DNA from: an uncultured Halieaceae bacterium
GTDB taxonomy: Bacteria; Pseudomonadota; Gammaproteobacteria; Pseudomonadales; Halieaceae
Reading direction: 5' to 3'
Length of the DNA stretch: 64,000 nucleotides
Assembly: GCA_938074045.1 (NCBI GenBank)
Contig: CALJGI010000002.1
Span: 287,379 to 351,378 of the forward strand
Positions 48,367 to 57,782 of the stretch are shown piece after piece. The notes beneath the pieces were generated by a model. The model searched no databases and was not told the DNA's origin. It was given only the letters and a program-made list of their open reading frames with translations. Positions within the stretch are counted from its first letter, which is position 1. Each line of letters starts with the position of its first letter. The position numbers were made by a program, and so were the translations under genes.

Positions 48367-48399
48367 TTGGCATCACTTGCCCGCGCGGGTAGAATACCC
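48367..48399 (+). promoter_or_regulatory. Strong sigma-70 promoter with palindrome over the -10, before the epimerase gene
   Basis: TTGGCA (48367-48372) and TAGAAT (48390-48395) are exactly 17 bases apart, each with one mismatch to consensus. The 13-base palindrome GGGTA-GAA-TACCC (48387-48399) overlaps the -10 box and could be a repressor site. Transcription would begin near 48402, 37 bases before the ATG of the epimerase-like gene. Confidence 0.6.
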
Positions 48400-48438
48400 T
48401 CGCGCTAGAGACGGCCCTCCCAACACCGGATATCCAAC

Positions 48439-49383
48439 ATGTCAGAACCCGATCAGCACATAGTGATTACCGGTGGCGCCGGCCTCGTCGGCCAGAATCT
48501 GGTTATTGCCTTGATCGACGCGGGGTACACCCGCATATCGGTTCTCGACAAGTCGTCATCAAATCTTGCAACACTGGCCGGGTTACACCCCAAGGTTAAA
48601 CCGCTGGCTGCTGATATGGCGCAACCCGGTGACTGGATGGATACCGTTGCCACCGCAGATTCTGTCATTGCCCTCCACGCACAGATCGGTGGTTTAAGGG
48701 AAGATGATTTCATCGCCAACAACATCACAGCAACGGAAAACCTGCTGCGAGCGCTGTCCGGTCGTCAGAATTGCCATGTTATTCACATAAGCACCTCGGC
48801 GGTCAATTCAGACGCAGACGATTGGTATACACGGACCAAAGCGCAACAAGAAGCGCTGATTACCTCATCAGCTCACCCTTGGACGGTGCTGCGTCCGACG
48901 CTGATGTTCGGTTGGTTTGACCGCAAACACCTGGGTTGGCTGGCTAGATTTATGCGCCGTGTTCCGGTTTTCCCCATCCCGGGACACGGGCGGTATCTGC
49001 GGCAACCTCTCTATGCCGGTGATTTCTGCGCCGTAATAGTTCGCTGCCTGGAAAATGACTTCAATGGTACAGTCGCCGACATCTCCGGTAAGGAGAAAAT
49101 TTACTACCGCAACATTATTGAATCCATACGCGAGGTCATGCACTGTCGCACCGCTGTTGTCAGCATCCCAACCAGTTTGTTTCACGGACTGTTGACGGTT
49201 TACGCCTGGTTCGACCGCAACCCACCCTTCACAACCTCACAACTGGCCGCGCTGGTGATTGACGAACTCTTTCCCGATACTGATTGGGAACAGTTGTTTA
49301 ACGTCTCAGCCACACCCTTTAGACAGGCAATCGAGGACACCCTGACCCATCCGATTTACTCAAAAGTGGAACTGGAATTCTAG
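48439..49383 (+). CDS. Extended SDR, NAD-dependent sugar epimerase/dehydratase-like
   Basis: A 314-residue Rossmann protein. TGGAGLVG (11-18) binds the dinucleotide; Tyr130-x3-Lys134 (YTRTK) and the preceding HISTS give the catalytic triad. The family includes nucleotide-sugar epimerases, dehydratases and reductases, and also 3-beta-HSD-like enzymes; I cannot name the substrate. It is the first of four rightward genes and follows a strong promoter. The FAD oxidoreductase starts at the base after its stop codon. Confidence 0.82.
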   Translation: MSEPDQHIVITGGAGLVGQNLVIALIDAGYTRISVLDKSSSNLATLAGLHPKVKPLAADMAQPGDWMDTVATADSVIALHAQIGGLREDDFIANNITATENLLRALSGRQNCHVIHISTSAVNSDADDWYTRTKAQQEALITSSAHPWTVLRPTLMFGWFDRKHLGWLARFMRRVPVFPIPGHGRYLRQPLYAGDFCAVIVRCLENDFNGTVADISGKEKIYYRNIIESIREVMHCRTAVVSIPTSLFHGLLTVYAWFDRNPPFTTSQLAALVIDELFPDTDWEQLFNVSATPFRQAIEDTLTHPIYSKVELEF

Positions 49384-50709
49384 ATGAGCAGCATCGCCGT
49401 TATTGGTGCTGGACCCATGGGCTTAAGTACGGCTCTGGAACTGTTGAAGCAAGGCCATTCTGTCGACCTGTACGAGGCTGACTCGCGGGTGGGTGGCATG
49501 ACAGCCTCTTTCGATTTCGATGGCACACGTATCGAGCGTTTCTATCATTTCATCTGCACTGGTGACGCCCCCTATCTGAATTCTCTCAGGGAACTGAACA
49601 TCGAAGACAAGCTGCACTGGGTGAACACTTCCATGGGTTATTTTCACCAGTCTGAAATCAAGGAGTGGGGCAATCCGCTGGCGCTGCTCAAATTCAAGGG
49701 CCTTGGTATCGTGGCCAAGATTCGCTACGGGCTCCATGTTTTTCTTTCAATGAAACGCAAAAACTGGCGGAAACTGGAACCCCGTGATGCCGTTAGCTGG
49801 CTGAAGAGCTGGGTTGGTGAAGAAACCTACCGCGAACTTTGGCGCCCACTGTTTGACCTTAAGTTTTACCACTACACTGACAATCTCTCCGCGGCCTGGA
49901 TATGGGCGCGAATGAGACGCCTGGGTACCTCCCGCAGCAGTCTGATGACAGAAAAACTTGGTTATCTCGAAGGTGGTTCGGACACCTGGCTGGAGGCAAT
50001 GGTAAATGAAATAAAACGCCTGGGAGGACACATCCATCTCTCCTGCCGTGTTGACGAAATCCTGAGTGCTGACAACACCGTGCAGGGAGTGCGTTGCGGT
50101 GACCGGAAAATCCCCCATCACGCTGCGATAAGTACTGTACCGCTACCCTTCGTCAGTCAGATGATACCTTCCCTGCCTGCAACAACCCGGCGGGCATACG
50201 AAGCTATCAACAATATTGCAGTGGTCTGTGTTCTCGTCAAACTAAAACGCTCTTTTTCGCCGCATTTCTGGCTCAACGTCAGCGATGAGCGGATCAGCAT
50301 CCCGGGGTTGATTGAATACAGTAATCTCAATCCAATGGAAGCGAGCATTGTCTATGTGCCCTTCTACCTGCCCGGTGATCACCCGGACTACCAACGCGAG
50401 GACGCCTGGTTTACAGAACGTACCCGGGACTATCTTCGAAAAATTCGCCCGGATTTCAACGCCGAAGATATTCTGACTATCCGCGCTGGCCGCTACCGAT
50501 ACGCCCAACCAATTTGTCCACCGGATTTTCTGGATTCGTTGCCACCCATAGAAACACCCGTATCCAGGCTACTAGTCGCCGATACCTCATACTACTATCC
50601 AGAAGATCGATCCATATCAGAAAGTGTTAAACTCGGCACCACTCTCGCGCAGTTACTGACCAATAATCTTGAGCGCGATAACTCACCGGGACCAAAGCCT
50701 GTTTCATGA
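49384..50709 (+). CDS. FAD-dependent oxidoreductase, NAD(P)-binding amine-oxidase fold
   Basis: A 441-residue flavoprotein. GAGPMGLSTALEL (8-20) binds FAD; YEADSRVGGMTASF is the second dinucleotide motif. The C-terminal VADTSYYYPEDRSISESVKLG is the closing FAD loop of this family. It is related to protoporphyrinogen-oxidase/UDP-galactopyranose-mutase-like proteins common in O-antigen loci, where some members oxidise or rearrange sugars. It overlaps the methyltransferase gene by 4 bases. Confidence 0.8.
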   Translation: MSSIAVIGAGPMGLSTALELLKQGHSVDLYEADSRVGGMTASFDFDGTRIERFYHFICTGDAPYLNSLRELNIEDKLHWVNTSMGYFHQSEIKEWGNPLALLKFKGLGIVAKIRYGLHVFLSMKRKNWRKLEPRDAVSWLKSWVGEETYRELWRPLFDLKFYHYTDNLSAAWIWARMRRLGTSRSSLMTEKLGYLEGGSDTWLEAMVNEIKRLGGHIHLSCRVDEILSADNTVQGVRCGDRKIPHHAAISTVPLPFVSQMIPSLPATTRRAYEAINNIAVVCVLVKLKRSFSPHFWLNVSDERISIPGLIEYSNLNPMEASIVYVPFYLPGDHPDYQREDAWFTERTRDYLRKIRPDFNAEDILTIRAGRYRYAQPICPPDFLDSLPPIETPVSRLLVADTSYYYPEDRSISESVKLGTTLAQLLTNNLERDNSPGPKPVS

Positions 50710-51365
50710 ATGCACCTGATTCTCTCAGTCGCCAATACCAGCGCCGATTTTCCGAGCAGGAGGAGTATCGCAAGCTTGTCTGGATCGCCATTATCCAGAA
50801 AGTACTCAACCCCTATCTCCGGGATGCCACGTCAGTGCTAGATCTAGGCTGTGGTTGGGGCGAGTTCATCAACAATGTAGATTTTATCGAAAAACGGGCC
50901 ATGGACCTGAACCCCGATACAGCTTCGCATCTGGAGGATGGCATCGAATTTTTACACCAGAACTGCGCATCCCCGTGGCCACTACCCGACGACAGCCTGG
51001 ATCTCGTATTCTCTAGTAACTTTCTCGAGCACTTACCGGACAAGCAGCATATTGAAGATACTCTGGACGAAGTTTTTCGCTGTCTGAAACCCGGCGGCAG
51101 ATGCATCTTGATCGGCCCGAACATTAGATTCCTGCCTGGAGAATACTGGGATTTCTGGGATCATCACGTTCCGCTTTCCGACCGCAGCCTGGTTGAGATC
51201 CTGGAACTGAAAGGCATGAATATTGAACGCTGTGTACCAAGATTTTTACCCTACACCATGTCCGACGGGCGCAACCCGCCCGTGGCTCTGGTCAAATTGT
51301 TTCTGAGCTTGCCCATTTTCTGGCCGGCGTTAGGGAAACAGTTTCTGATCGTGGCACAAAAGTGA
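50706..51365 (+). CDS. SAM-dependent methyltransferase
   Basis: A 219-residue class I enzyme. TSVLDLGCGWGEFINN binds SAM and DLVFSSNFLEHLPDKQ is the NFLEHL post-motif block typical of O-antigen sugar methyltransferases. The ATG overlaps the oxidoreductase stop (ATGA) and its own stop overlaps the lipoprotein start (GTGA). It is the sixth methyltransferase in the locus. Confidence 0.82.
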   Translation: MNAPDSLSRQYQRRFSEQEEYRKLVWIAIIQKVLNPYLRDATSVLDLGCGWGEFINNVDFIEKRAMDLNPDTASHLEDGIEFLHQNCASPWPLPDDSLDLVFSSNFLEHLPDKQHIEDTLDEVFRCLKPGGRCILIGPNIRFLPGEYWDFWDHHVPLSDRSLVEILELKGMNIERCVPRFLPYTMSDGRNPPVALVKLFLSLPIFWPALGKQFLIVAQK

Positions 51366-52138
51366 ATCGGTTTATCCGCACCCTGAGCGCCATTTTGGGA
51401 TGTGTAGTTTTGCCGGGCTGTCTGGTGGTTCAATTGAATGGTCACGTGGGTGGCGCCGCTGTTACCGTGGCCCCGTTGAATAAGCACAGTGACCTGCAAC
51501 AAATCAGTCAATCGCAATCACCACAGAGCATCGCTGCTTCAGATTTCTCTGAACTGTATTATCGACTCCCACCCACCGCACAATTACTTTGGCTAGGAAC
51601 AGTCGCGCTGCCGAATCAGTGGGAGCCGGATCAGCTTTATCTTGCCACGGCCGAAGGAGGAACTGACTATGACAGCGACCGGGACCTGGTGATTGACCAC
51701 TCCCCACGCCCGGTTCAGGGAACATGGCGCGCCATTGTCCCAGCATCTGCACTTTCTCTGAAAACAACCAAAGTTTCTGCGCTCACTGAAGCAGCCTACC
51801 AGTGGCTACTATCTGTTTCGGATATTCCTCTGCAAGAACGTGGTCGCGACGAGATGCTCAGTGACCTGGATCGCGCGTCCCGCATGGTTCTGGACGACGT
51901 AAACGGAGATGGTGAAGTAGATTACAATGATATGCTGATGTGGCATCCCACGATCAATGCAGGGTCTTTTCGCGGAGACACCCGACACTTCGATCTGATG
52001 GTGACAGCTATTACTCTGGGACTGGATGAAAGACTGAAATACTGGGCCGGCACCCAATTAATCTCGGGGCGAGGCTCGCGGCCTACTGCCACGGAATCCC
52101 TGGCGAATTTCACATTGGGCACTGCGCGCGGCAACTGA
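51362..52138 (+). CDS. Lipoprotein with one dockerin-like calcium loop (function unknown)
   Basis: A 258-residue exported protein. The lipobox is VLPGC (Cys20). DVNGDGEVDYND (179-190) is a calcium-binding loop of the dockerin/EF-hand type, but only one loop occurs where dockerins normally have two. A second Asp-rich run, DYDSDRDLVID (102-112), resembles a thrombospondin-type-3 calcium site. No catalytic motif is seen. The start is GTG 51362, overlapping the methyltransferase stop. Co-transcription with glycan genes suggests a surface role, perhaps binding the glycan. Confidence 0.65.
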   Translation: MNRFIRTLSAILGCVVLPGCLVVQLNGHVGGAAVTVAPLNKHSDLQQISQSQSPQSIAASDFSELYYRLPPTAQLLWLGTVALPNQWEPDQLYLATAEGGTDYDSDRDLVIDHSPRPVQGTWRAIVPASALSLKTTKVSALTEAAYQWLLSVSDIPLQERGRDEMLSDLDRASRMVLDDVNGDGEVDYNDMLMWHPTINAGSFRGDTRHFDLMVTAITLGLDERLKYWAGTQLISGRGSRPTATESLANFTLGTARGN

Positions 52139-52151
52139 ATTTAGCGCCAGA

Positions 52152-52976
52152 CTAGTTATCCAATTCGGCGCAACGTGCAGAAAAATCCAACAGCTTTTTC
52201 TCGAAATCGGCAATCTCTGCAATTTCGTGATCAAGGCGCTTTTGAGCTAGCTGGTATAACTCAAGATCATAGCGATTTTTCTCCAAAACCTGAGGCGCAA
52301 GCTCACCCAGGTCTTTGCTTACGCGAGCAGCGGGATCATCGTTGCCCCTCAAAAAAACCTGGGGTGATATATTTTGCCTTTTATAGGCCAGATCAATATT
52401 GTCCCATCCCATATCCTGCAACTTCGCTTCCATAACGATCATACTTTCATCGTAGCGATCGACTACACCAAACAACGGTAAATTTGCAATTCGATCGGCG
52501 GCAATCGCAAACCGCGAAGTTTCATCATCGATGGAGGAGCGGGCGGCACCCGCCCCGCTGATATTCAAACACTGATAGTTTCGTATGGTGGGGGGTACAT
52601 CTGTTTGCATCCTCCAGGCCACATAGGCCTTGAAATCGAATCGCTTCGCCGCGATGGCCCCCCGTGTATCGCTATCCTGACGCCGTTCAAATTGATACAC
52701 CGACTCTATCCGTGACATCGGGTGTCTGAGGAGATACAAAGGTAGTAGTTCGATGCCGCCGAGTTCAGGCAGGGGAAACGGCATTTGATGACTGGAAATG
52801 GCCTGCAGCGAGGGATTTATTTTTATCAAATCTCTCAGACAATCACTCGCCTCGCTGACCATGGCCTCATCATCGCGATGATCAAGAAAGTTTTCGCCAA
52901 AGTTTCTGGCCAGGGCCCAATCCAGTGTGGTGCCAGCATTCTTGAAGATATGGCCGTGCAGAATAAGTGACCGCAT
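52152..52976 (-). CDS. Sulfotransferase-like protein (P-loop, PAPS type)
   Basis: A 274-residue protein. HIFKNAGTTLD (9-19) is the 5'-phosphosulfate loop and RHPMSRIESVY (84-94) the 3'-phosphate motif, both close to Sulfotransfer_2/heparan-type carbohydrate sulfotransferases. The C-terminal ~70 residues are helical and charged. It begins at ATG 52976, 9 bases after the end of the large fusion protein gene on the same strand, so the two may share a transcript. Confidence 0.82.
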   Translation of the reverse strand: MRSLILHGHIFKNAGTTLDWALARNFGENFLDHRDDEAMVSEASDCLRDLIKINPSLQAISSHQMPFPLPELGGIELLPLYLLRHPMSRIESVYQFERRQDSDTRGAIAAKRFDFKAYVAWRMQTDVPPTIRNYQCLNISGAGAARSSIDDETSRFAIAADRIANLPLFGVVDRYDESMIVMEAKLQDMGWDNIDLAYKRQNISPQVFLRGNDDPAARVSKDLGELAPQVLEKNRYDLELYQLAQKRLDHEIAEIADFEKKLLDFSARCAELDN

Positions 52977-52985
52977 CGTACGCGC

Positions 52986-55900
52986 TCAATGAAGCGCCTT
53001 GTCAGGCGCACCAAAGTCTTCTATCAGGATAGAGCGAATAACATCCCTACCAAAATTTCGCCGCAGGTACTCCGGAAAACTATGCACGCGCTGTAATGCG
53101 CCGGCATCGCCCCGATGCACCGCCAACATGGCTGCAGCAAACCTTTCCGCTGAATCAGCGACCTCGAAAACCTCCTCCGGCTCAGGCAGTCCCTCAGCAC
53201 CAATGGACGTGGTAACAATGGGCAGACCCCATTGCAGGGCTTCAACCACCTTACCCTTAACGCCAGCGCCGAAACGCAGGGGGACAATCACACCCAGCAC
53301 ACCGCGATACAAATTGGCCAGCTCCTCATCGGTAAGATAACCGTGAAAGATCACGCCGGGTTCATCCTCCAGTGCGGTAATCGCCTCCGGGGCATTCGAG
53401 CCTGCAATGTGCACCTGCAATGTGGGATCTGCAGAACGAATCAATGGCAATATCTCAGCAACCAGCCACGCAACACCATCAACATTGGGTGGATGATTAA
53501 ACCCACCCACAAATAACAAGCCCTGCCTACTCTCTGACTGATACGCGTCATCATGAACACTATCAGCGATGAACAATGGAATCGCCCGCAATTTCGCGTC
53601 TTCGCGCTCGGCTCGTATGGCATCAATTTCAACGGTGGATGGATAGTAAATCGTGTCGACCTGATCAAACACTGAGTATTCGCGGCGTTTCCAGGCAGCC
53701 GCTTCCTCAAGCAAGTCTGCACTGTCACGTAGCTCCGCTTCCCGCGTCGTTCGCAAATAGTGTAAATCATGTCCAAAATAAATGATCGGTGGTCTCGGCT
53801 CGAGAGTATTCAGAATATCCAGAAACTGTTCAGCCACATGTGGTCGATGCAAATAAATTACATCAATGCAGCTGGCGTGATCTCGCAGCCACTCACTGAT
53901 GTTGCGGGCTATTTTTTCACCATACAGAACCTCAATACCCAAGTTCTGCAAAACTGCTGTATAGGGTTGGTGGGGGAAAAAATTTGCGCCCAGAAATTTT
54001 ACGTTGTAGCCCATCTCCACCATCAATTCCAGGTACATCATGGTGGAGCGGGAACCCGCATCTTTATCGAACGATGGTACATAGTGATCGATCACAAGGA
54101 TGCAGCGCGCTTCGCGGGATCGGTCTCTGGCGGAAAAAATCTGCTCACCGTTCGGGAAGTGAAAGGACTCCAGTTCAGCGAGCCATTTTTCGGCAAACCT
54201 GTCTTTGTTAACAACCTGGTGTTGTTTTATCCCGCTGTTTTCATCTGTGCCATGGCTGATACCTTCAAAGTGGTAGATCTCGCATTGTGGCTGGTAGTAA
54301 ACGTTGTAGCCGGCATCACGCACTGCAAAACAATAATCGGTGTCTTCGTAATACGCGGGGGAATATCTGTCATCAAACCCACCGATTTTCTCCCACAGCG
54401 ATTTCGGGGTCAGCAGACAGGCTCCGGACACATAGTCCGTACGCCGCAAATAGTTATATTGCGGGGCAGCGGGGTCATCCAACTTCCCGTAATTCCAACC
54501 CGATGCATCCGACCAAACAATGCCACCGGCCTCCTGTAAACGGCCATCTCCGTACAGCAATTTCGGACCCACCACGCCGGCATCCGCATGAAGCATGAAC
54601 ACATTCAGTAGCTGTTCAAGCCAGCCAGCGGTAACAGCGGTGTCGTTGTTCAGGAGCAGTACATACTCACCCTTTGCCAGCTGCACTGCCGCGTTACAAT
54701 TGCCCAGAAAACCAAGGTTGCTCTGCTGTCGAACCAATATCAATCCACTGACCCGCTGCTCAATACTGACTGTGAGGTCGCTGGATGCGTCATCAGCAAG
54801 AATTACCTCGTAACTCGTGTTACCCGTGTGCTCCAGGATGGACCGCAAACAATTCATGGTTACCCGGTACTGATTGTGGACCGGCACCACGATAGACACC
54901 ATTGGATTATCAGGCGGTAGAAAGGTCAGTTGCAGTGAATCCAGGTCGGCATCTTCATCGAGAGTCGACTCGTCTACTGTGTGAATCTCTTGTTCCGGAA
55001 ATCGTTGGGCCACCCACAGTTCCACATCCTCCTTGTGCCCACGGGTTAAAACCTGCATGAGCCGCTTGAATCTGGCAAGGCTGAAGCTGCGCCATGAAGA
55101 ATGCGGATGCCGCAAAGCATATAGAACAATATTCCCTGCCATGACAATCCGGGAGGGTGTTTTGACAGTATCAATGGCGGCTCCGTTTAAACTCGTAGTT
55201 CGCGCCATATGGAAAACGTCATCCAGTGCGGTATTGCTATTGGGCCGCAGTGTTATCACTTTGTACAGTGCCAAAATGCCCCTGACCAGCCGCCCCGGAT
55301 TGCTAGGCAGAAAGGCTTTGAGCTGTGTGTATACGTGTGACAATTGCTGGCTGGATTCTCGCTCTTTTTGTACCGCTTCGCTGAGCCCGGCGTGCAGTTG
55401 CAAATTTTTGTCTTGTTCGGTAATCAGCTCAGCGTGAGTAGCGGCATACTGGGCACTGACAGTGTCTCTCTCCAGCTGTAATCTTTCTATCTCCAGCTGT
55501 AATCCTTCTATCTCCAACTGCTTCGTATCGTTATTTTCGCGCAGTTTCTGCCGCTCTTGCTCGGTGCGCTGCAGTTCACCACGCGTCTGCTCCAGCGTAG
55601 TTTGAACAGAGCGTTGTTCACGCTCCAGTTCAGCGAGCTTGTTGCCTAATTCCTCTGGATCGGCAAACCGGTTGCGCAAAAACTGCAACTCCTCCTGATC
55701 CCGATCATGGGCTTCCAAAAGTGCGGCGTGCTCATCCTTGAGATTATCAAACTGCTTTCGAACCTGACGCGCCTGTGCCGAATGCACAAGGGATTCACCC
55801 ATGGATGTCAGTCTGGTCAGCAGTGCATCATCGATGGTGCTAGCGTCTTCGGCTATGGGCGTACGTGCCAACAGCGCAGCACAGGTTTTCTCCAGATCAA

Positions 55901-56660
55901 TCTGCGCCGCGGTTTTCAGCTGCGAAATTTCCTGCAATTTCGCATCATCGGGAGAGTTGTTGAGGGAAGCCTCGAATACCCTCTCGGCACTGTCAACTAT
56001 ACCGCCAGCGGTCAGATCAAGAGCTGCCGCGATTGCCTGCAACTGCTCTGCCGGCCTGGCGGCAAAGTTTTCATAGGCCACTGCGACATATTCGGTATCA
56101 GCGATGTGACTAATGATCAGCCGGTTGTAGTACTCCCACAGAGCCAACCCGTAATCCAGCGGGAAACCGTTGCGCACTTCCAGGGAGCGGGCGACCGCCT
56201 CAGGTGACCGGTAAACATAAACGAAACCTGCATCGGGAAATACCCTTCGCCACGCAGGCCAGGAAATCGCCAGCCGCGGGTCCTTGATCAGCCAAGGTGC
56301 GTCGCCTAGACAGTGGCGCAGTTCTGCGAGTTCTACGTCATAGTCCCCGACCTTCAATTTTTCAACTGCGGGGGGCCGGTACCAGGTTCCCCCGGCATCG
56401 AGCAAGATACGCTCGTTGAGGGCCACCACGTCGCGTCGTTCGAAGTATCCGCGCGGATTGTCGGACTGCGCTGCCAACACCTCGGACTCATCACCCACCC
56501 GATAGCCGAGATCAGCGAGCGCACGCGCAACCATTGAGGTGCCCGATCGGTGCATCCCCATCACAACGAGATTTCGTCTGGATTGCTGCCCCGACAAGTT
56601 TAACCTGCTACATGGTGAAAAAATCCGGCATAGTGTCACACAATTCAGGGACAGGGTCAT
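52986..56660 (-). CDS. Trifunctional sulfotransferase-coiled coil-GT2-GT4 fusion protein
   Basis: A 1224-residue multidomain protein. Residues ~30-215: sulfotransferase (GMHRSGTS near 36-43; YRSPEAVARSLEVR). Residues ~300-450: coiled coil, rich in Glu/Gln/Leu. Residues ~585-830: GT2 with LLNNDTAVTAGW and AYYEDTDYCFAVRDAGY. Residues ~850-1210: GT4-like, with FVGGFNHPPNVDG and RFGAGVKGKVVEALQWGLPIV. The GT2-GT4 half resembles large rhamnan/O-antigen polymer synthases; adding a sulfotransferase at the other end would link chain growth with sulfation. ATG 56660 follows a GTG and lacks a clear ribosome-binding site, so the exact start is uncertain. Confidence 0.85.
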   Translation of the reverse strand: MTLSLNCVTLCRIFSPCSRLNLSGQQSRRNLVVMGMHRSGTSMVARALADLGYRVGDESEVLAAQSDNPRGYFERRDVVALNERILLDAGGTWYRPPAVEKLKVGDYDVELAELRHCLGDAPWLIKDPRLAISWPAWRRVFPDAGFVYVYRSPEAVARSLEVRNGFPLDYGLALWEYYNRLIISHIADTEYVAVAYENFAARPAEQLQAIAAALDLTAGGIVDSAERVFEASLNNSPDDAKLQEISQLKTAAQIDLEKTCAALLARTPIAEDASTIDDALLTRLTSMGESLVHSAQARQVRKQFDNLKDEHAALLEAHDRDQEELQFLRNRFADPEELGNKLAELEREQRSVQTTLEQTRGELQRTEQERQKLRENNDTKQLEIEGLQLEIERLQLERDTVSAQYAATHAELITEQDKNLQLHAGLSEAVQKERESSQQLSHVYTQLKAFLPSNPGRLVRGILALYKVITLRPNSNTALDDVFHMARTTSLNGAAIDTVKTPSRIVMAGNIVLYALRHPHSSWRSFSLARFKRLMQVLTRGHKEDVELWVAQRFPEQEIHTVDESTLDEDADLDSLQLTFLPPDNPMVSIVVPVHNQYRVTMNCLRSILEHTGNTSYEVILADDASSDLTVSIEQRVSGLILVRQQSNLGFLGNCNAAVQLAKGEYVLLLNNDTAVTAGWLEQLLNVFMLHADAGVVGPKLLYGDGRLQEAGGIVWSDASGWNYGKLDDPAAPQYNYLRRTDYVSGACLLTPKSLWEKIGGFDDRYSPAYYEDTDYCFAVRDAGYNVYYQPQCEIYHFEGISHGTDENSGIKQHQVVNKDRFAEKWLAELESFHFPNGEQIFSARDRSREARCILVIDHYVPSFDKDAGSRSTMMYLELMVEMGYNVKFLGANFFPHQPYTAVLQNLGIEVLYGEKIARNISEWLRDHASCIDVIYLHRPHVAEQFLDILNTLEPRPPIIYFGHDLHYLRTTREAELRDSADLLEEAAAWKRREYSVFDQVDTIYYPSTVEIDAIRAEREDAKLRAIPLFIADSVHDDAYQSESRQGLLFVGGFNHPPNVDGVAWLVAEILPLIRSADPTLQVHIAGSNAPEAITALEDEPGVIFHGYLTDEELANLYRGVLGVIVPLRFGAGVKGKVVEALQWGLPIVTTSIGAEGLPEPEEVFEVADSAERFAAAMLAVHRGDAGALQRVHSFPEYLRRNFGRDVIRSILIEDFGAPDKALH

Positions 56661-56759
56661 CACGAATGGGGGGTGATATGCAAAGCAGAAGTCCCAGTGA
56701 CATTGCAGTCGACGGCACGCTATAGTTCCCGCTGCCTCCAGCGGAAACTGGTATCAGTG

Positions 56760-57782
56760 ATGTCTTTAGTGAAGCGCATATTCAGATTCGAAAGAAAACC
56801 GGCGACCGATACCATCGATCTTTCGCTGGTTGTGGTGGCCTACGATATGGCCCGGGAATTGCCGCGCACACTCCAATCCATGACTCGCCAATATCAGCTT
56901 GAGTCCGCTGACATAAACTATGAGGTAATCGTAGTCGATAATGGTTCACCTAATCCGGTGAATAACACTCTGGTGGAGAGTTTTGGACCTGAGTTTCGCC
57001 TGCTCACCATTGCGGATGCCCCTCCTTCGCCGGCTCATGCCGTGAACGAGGGAGTGCGGGTTTCTCGTGGCACCTATGTCGGTATTGTCATTGATGGCGC
57101 CCGCATTCTTAGCCCCGGGATTCTTCGCTGGGCCATACGGGCATTCAGCGCCGACTCACGCAGCCTGATTTCAGCGCCAGGACTGCATCTTGGACCTGAT
57201 ATCCAAAGAATTTCCACCCAGAACGGTTACACCAAAGAAATAGAAGACACGCTGCTGGAACGGATAACATGGCCGGACAATGGCTACCGCCTGTTTGAGA
57301 TTTCCTGTCTCGCTGGCTCATCTATTCTGGGCTGGTCTGGTCCCATGGCTGAATCAAATTGCGTATTGCTGCCACGTTCTCTGTTTGATGAGCTCGGCGG
57401 CTACGAGGAGAAGTTTTCCTCCCCTGGGGGCGGCCTGGTTAATCTGGACTTTTATCGGCGGTGTTGTGAAGCCCGGGACGTCGCCAATATCTATCTGGCG
57501 GGCGAGGGATGTTTTCACCAGCTGCATGGCGGCGTTACCACTGGCGGCGATAAAGTGGTCCCCACCCGATTTGAAGATTTACAGGAAGAGTATTCCTCGA
57601 TCCGCGGGAAACCATATACGGTGCCCCAGAAACCAGCCACACTGTTCGGCGAAATGCCGCCTCAAGCCATCCATCTTATGGCGGAGGGAGCACTGCGGAC
57701 GCTGGCTGACAAGCATGACTCTCAAGCCATTCATACGGCACATATGGAAGCGGTCGGGCTTGCGGCAAAGCCTGTTAACTAG
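56760..57782 (+). CDS. GT2-like glycosyltransferase with DGAR motif (single-domain paralogue)
   Basis: A 340-residue protein homologous to each half of the double protein at 20.3 kb: DGAR (112-115), ESNC (198-201), and GEGCFHQLHGGVTT (248-261). A basic N-terminal segment (VKRIFRFERK) precedes the fold. Its presence at the far end of the locus, about 36 kb from its relatives, supports treating 19.3-57.8 kb as one functional region. The frame opens to 56673, but ATG 56760 is preferred. The 99 bases between it and the divergent fusion gene must hold both promoters. Confidence 0.75.
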   Translation: MSLVKRIFRFERKPATDTIDLSLVVVAYDMARELPRTLQSMTRQYQLESADINYEVIVVDNGSPNPVNNTLVESFGPEFRLLTIADAPPSPAHAVNEGVRVSRGTYVGIVIDGARILSPGILRWAIRAFSADSRSLISAPGLHLGPDIQRISTQNGYTKEIEDTLLERITWPDNGYRLFEISCLAGSSILGWSGPMAESNCVLLPRSLFDELGGYEEKFSSPGGGLVNLDFYRRCCEARDVANIYLAGEGCFHQLHGGVTTGGDKVVPTRFEDLQEEYSSIRGKPYTVPQKPATLFGEMPPQAIHLMAEGALRTLADKHDSQAIHTAHMEAVGLAAKPVN

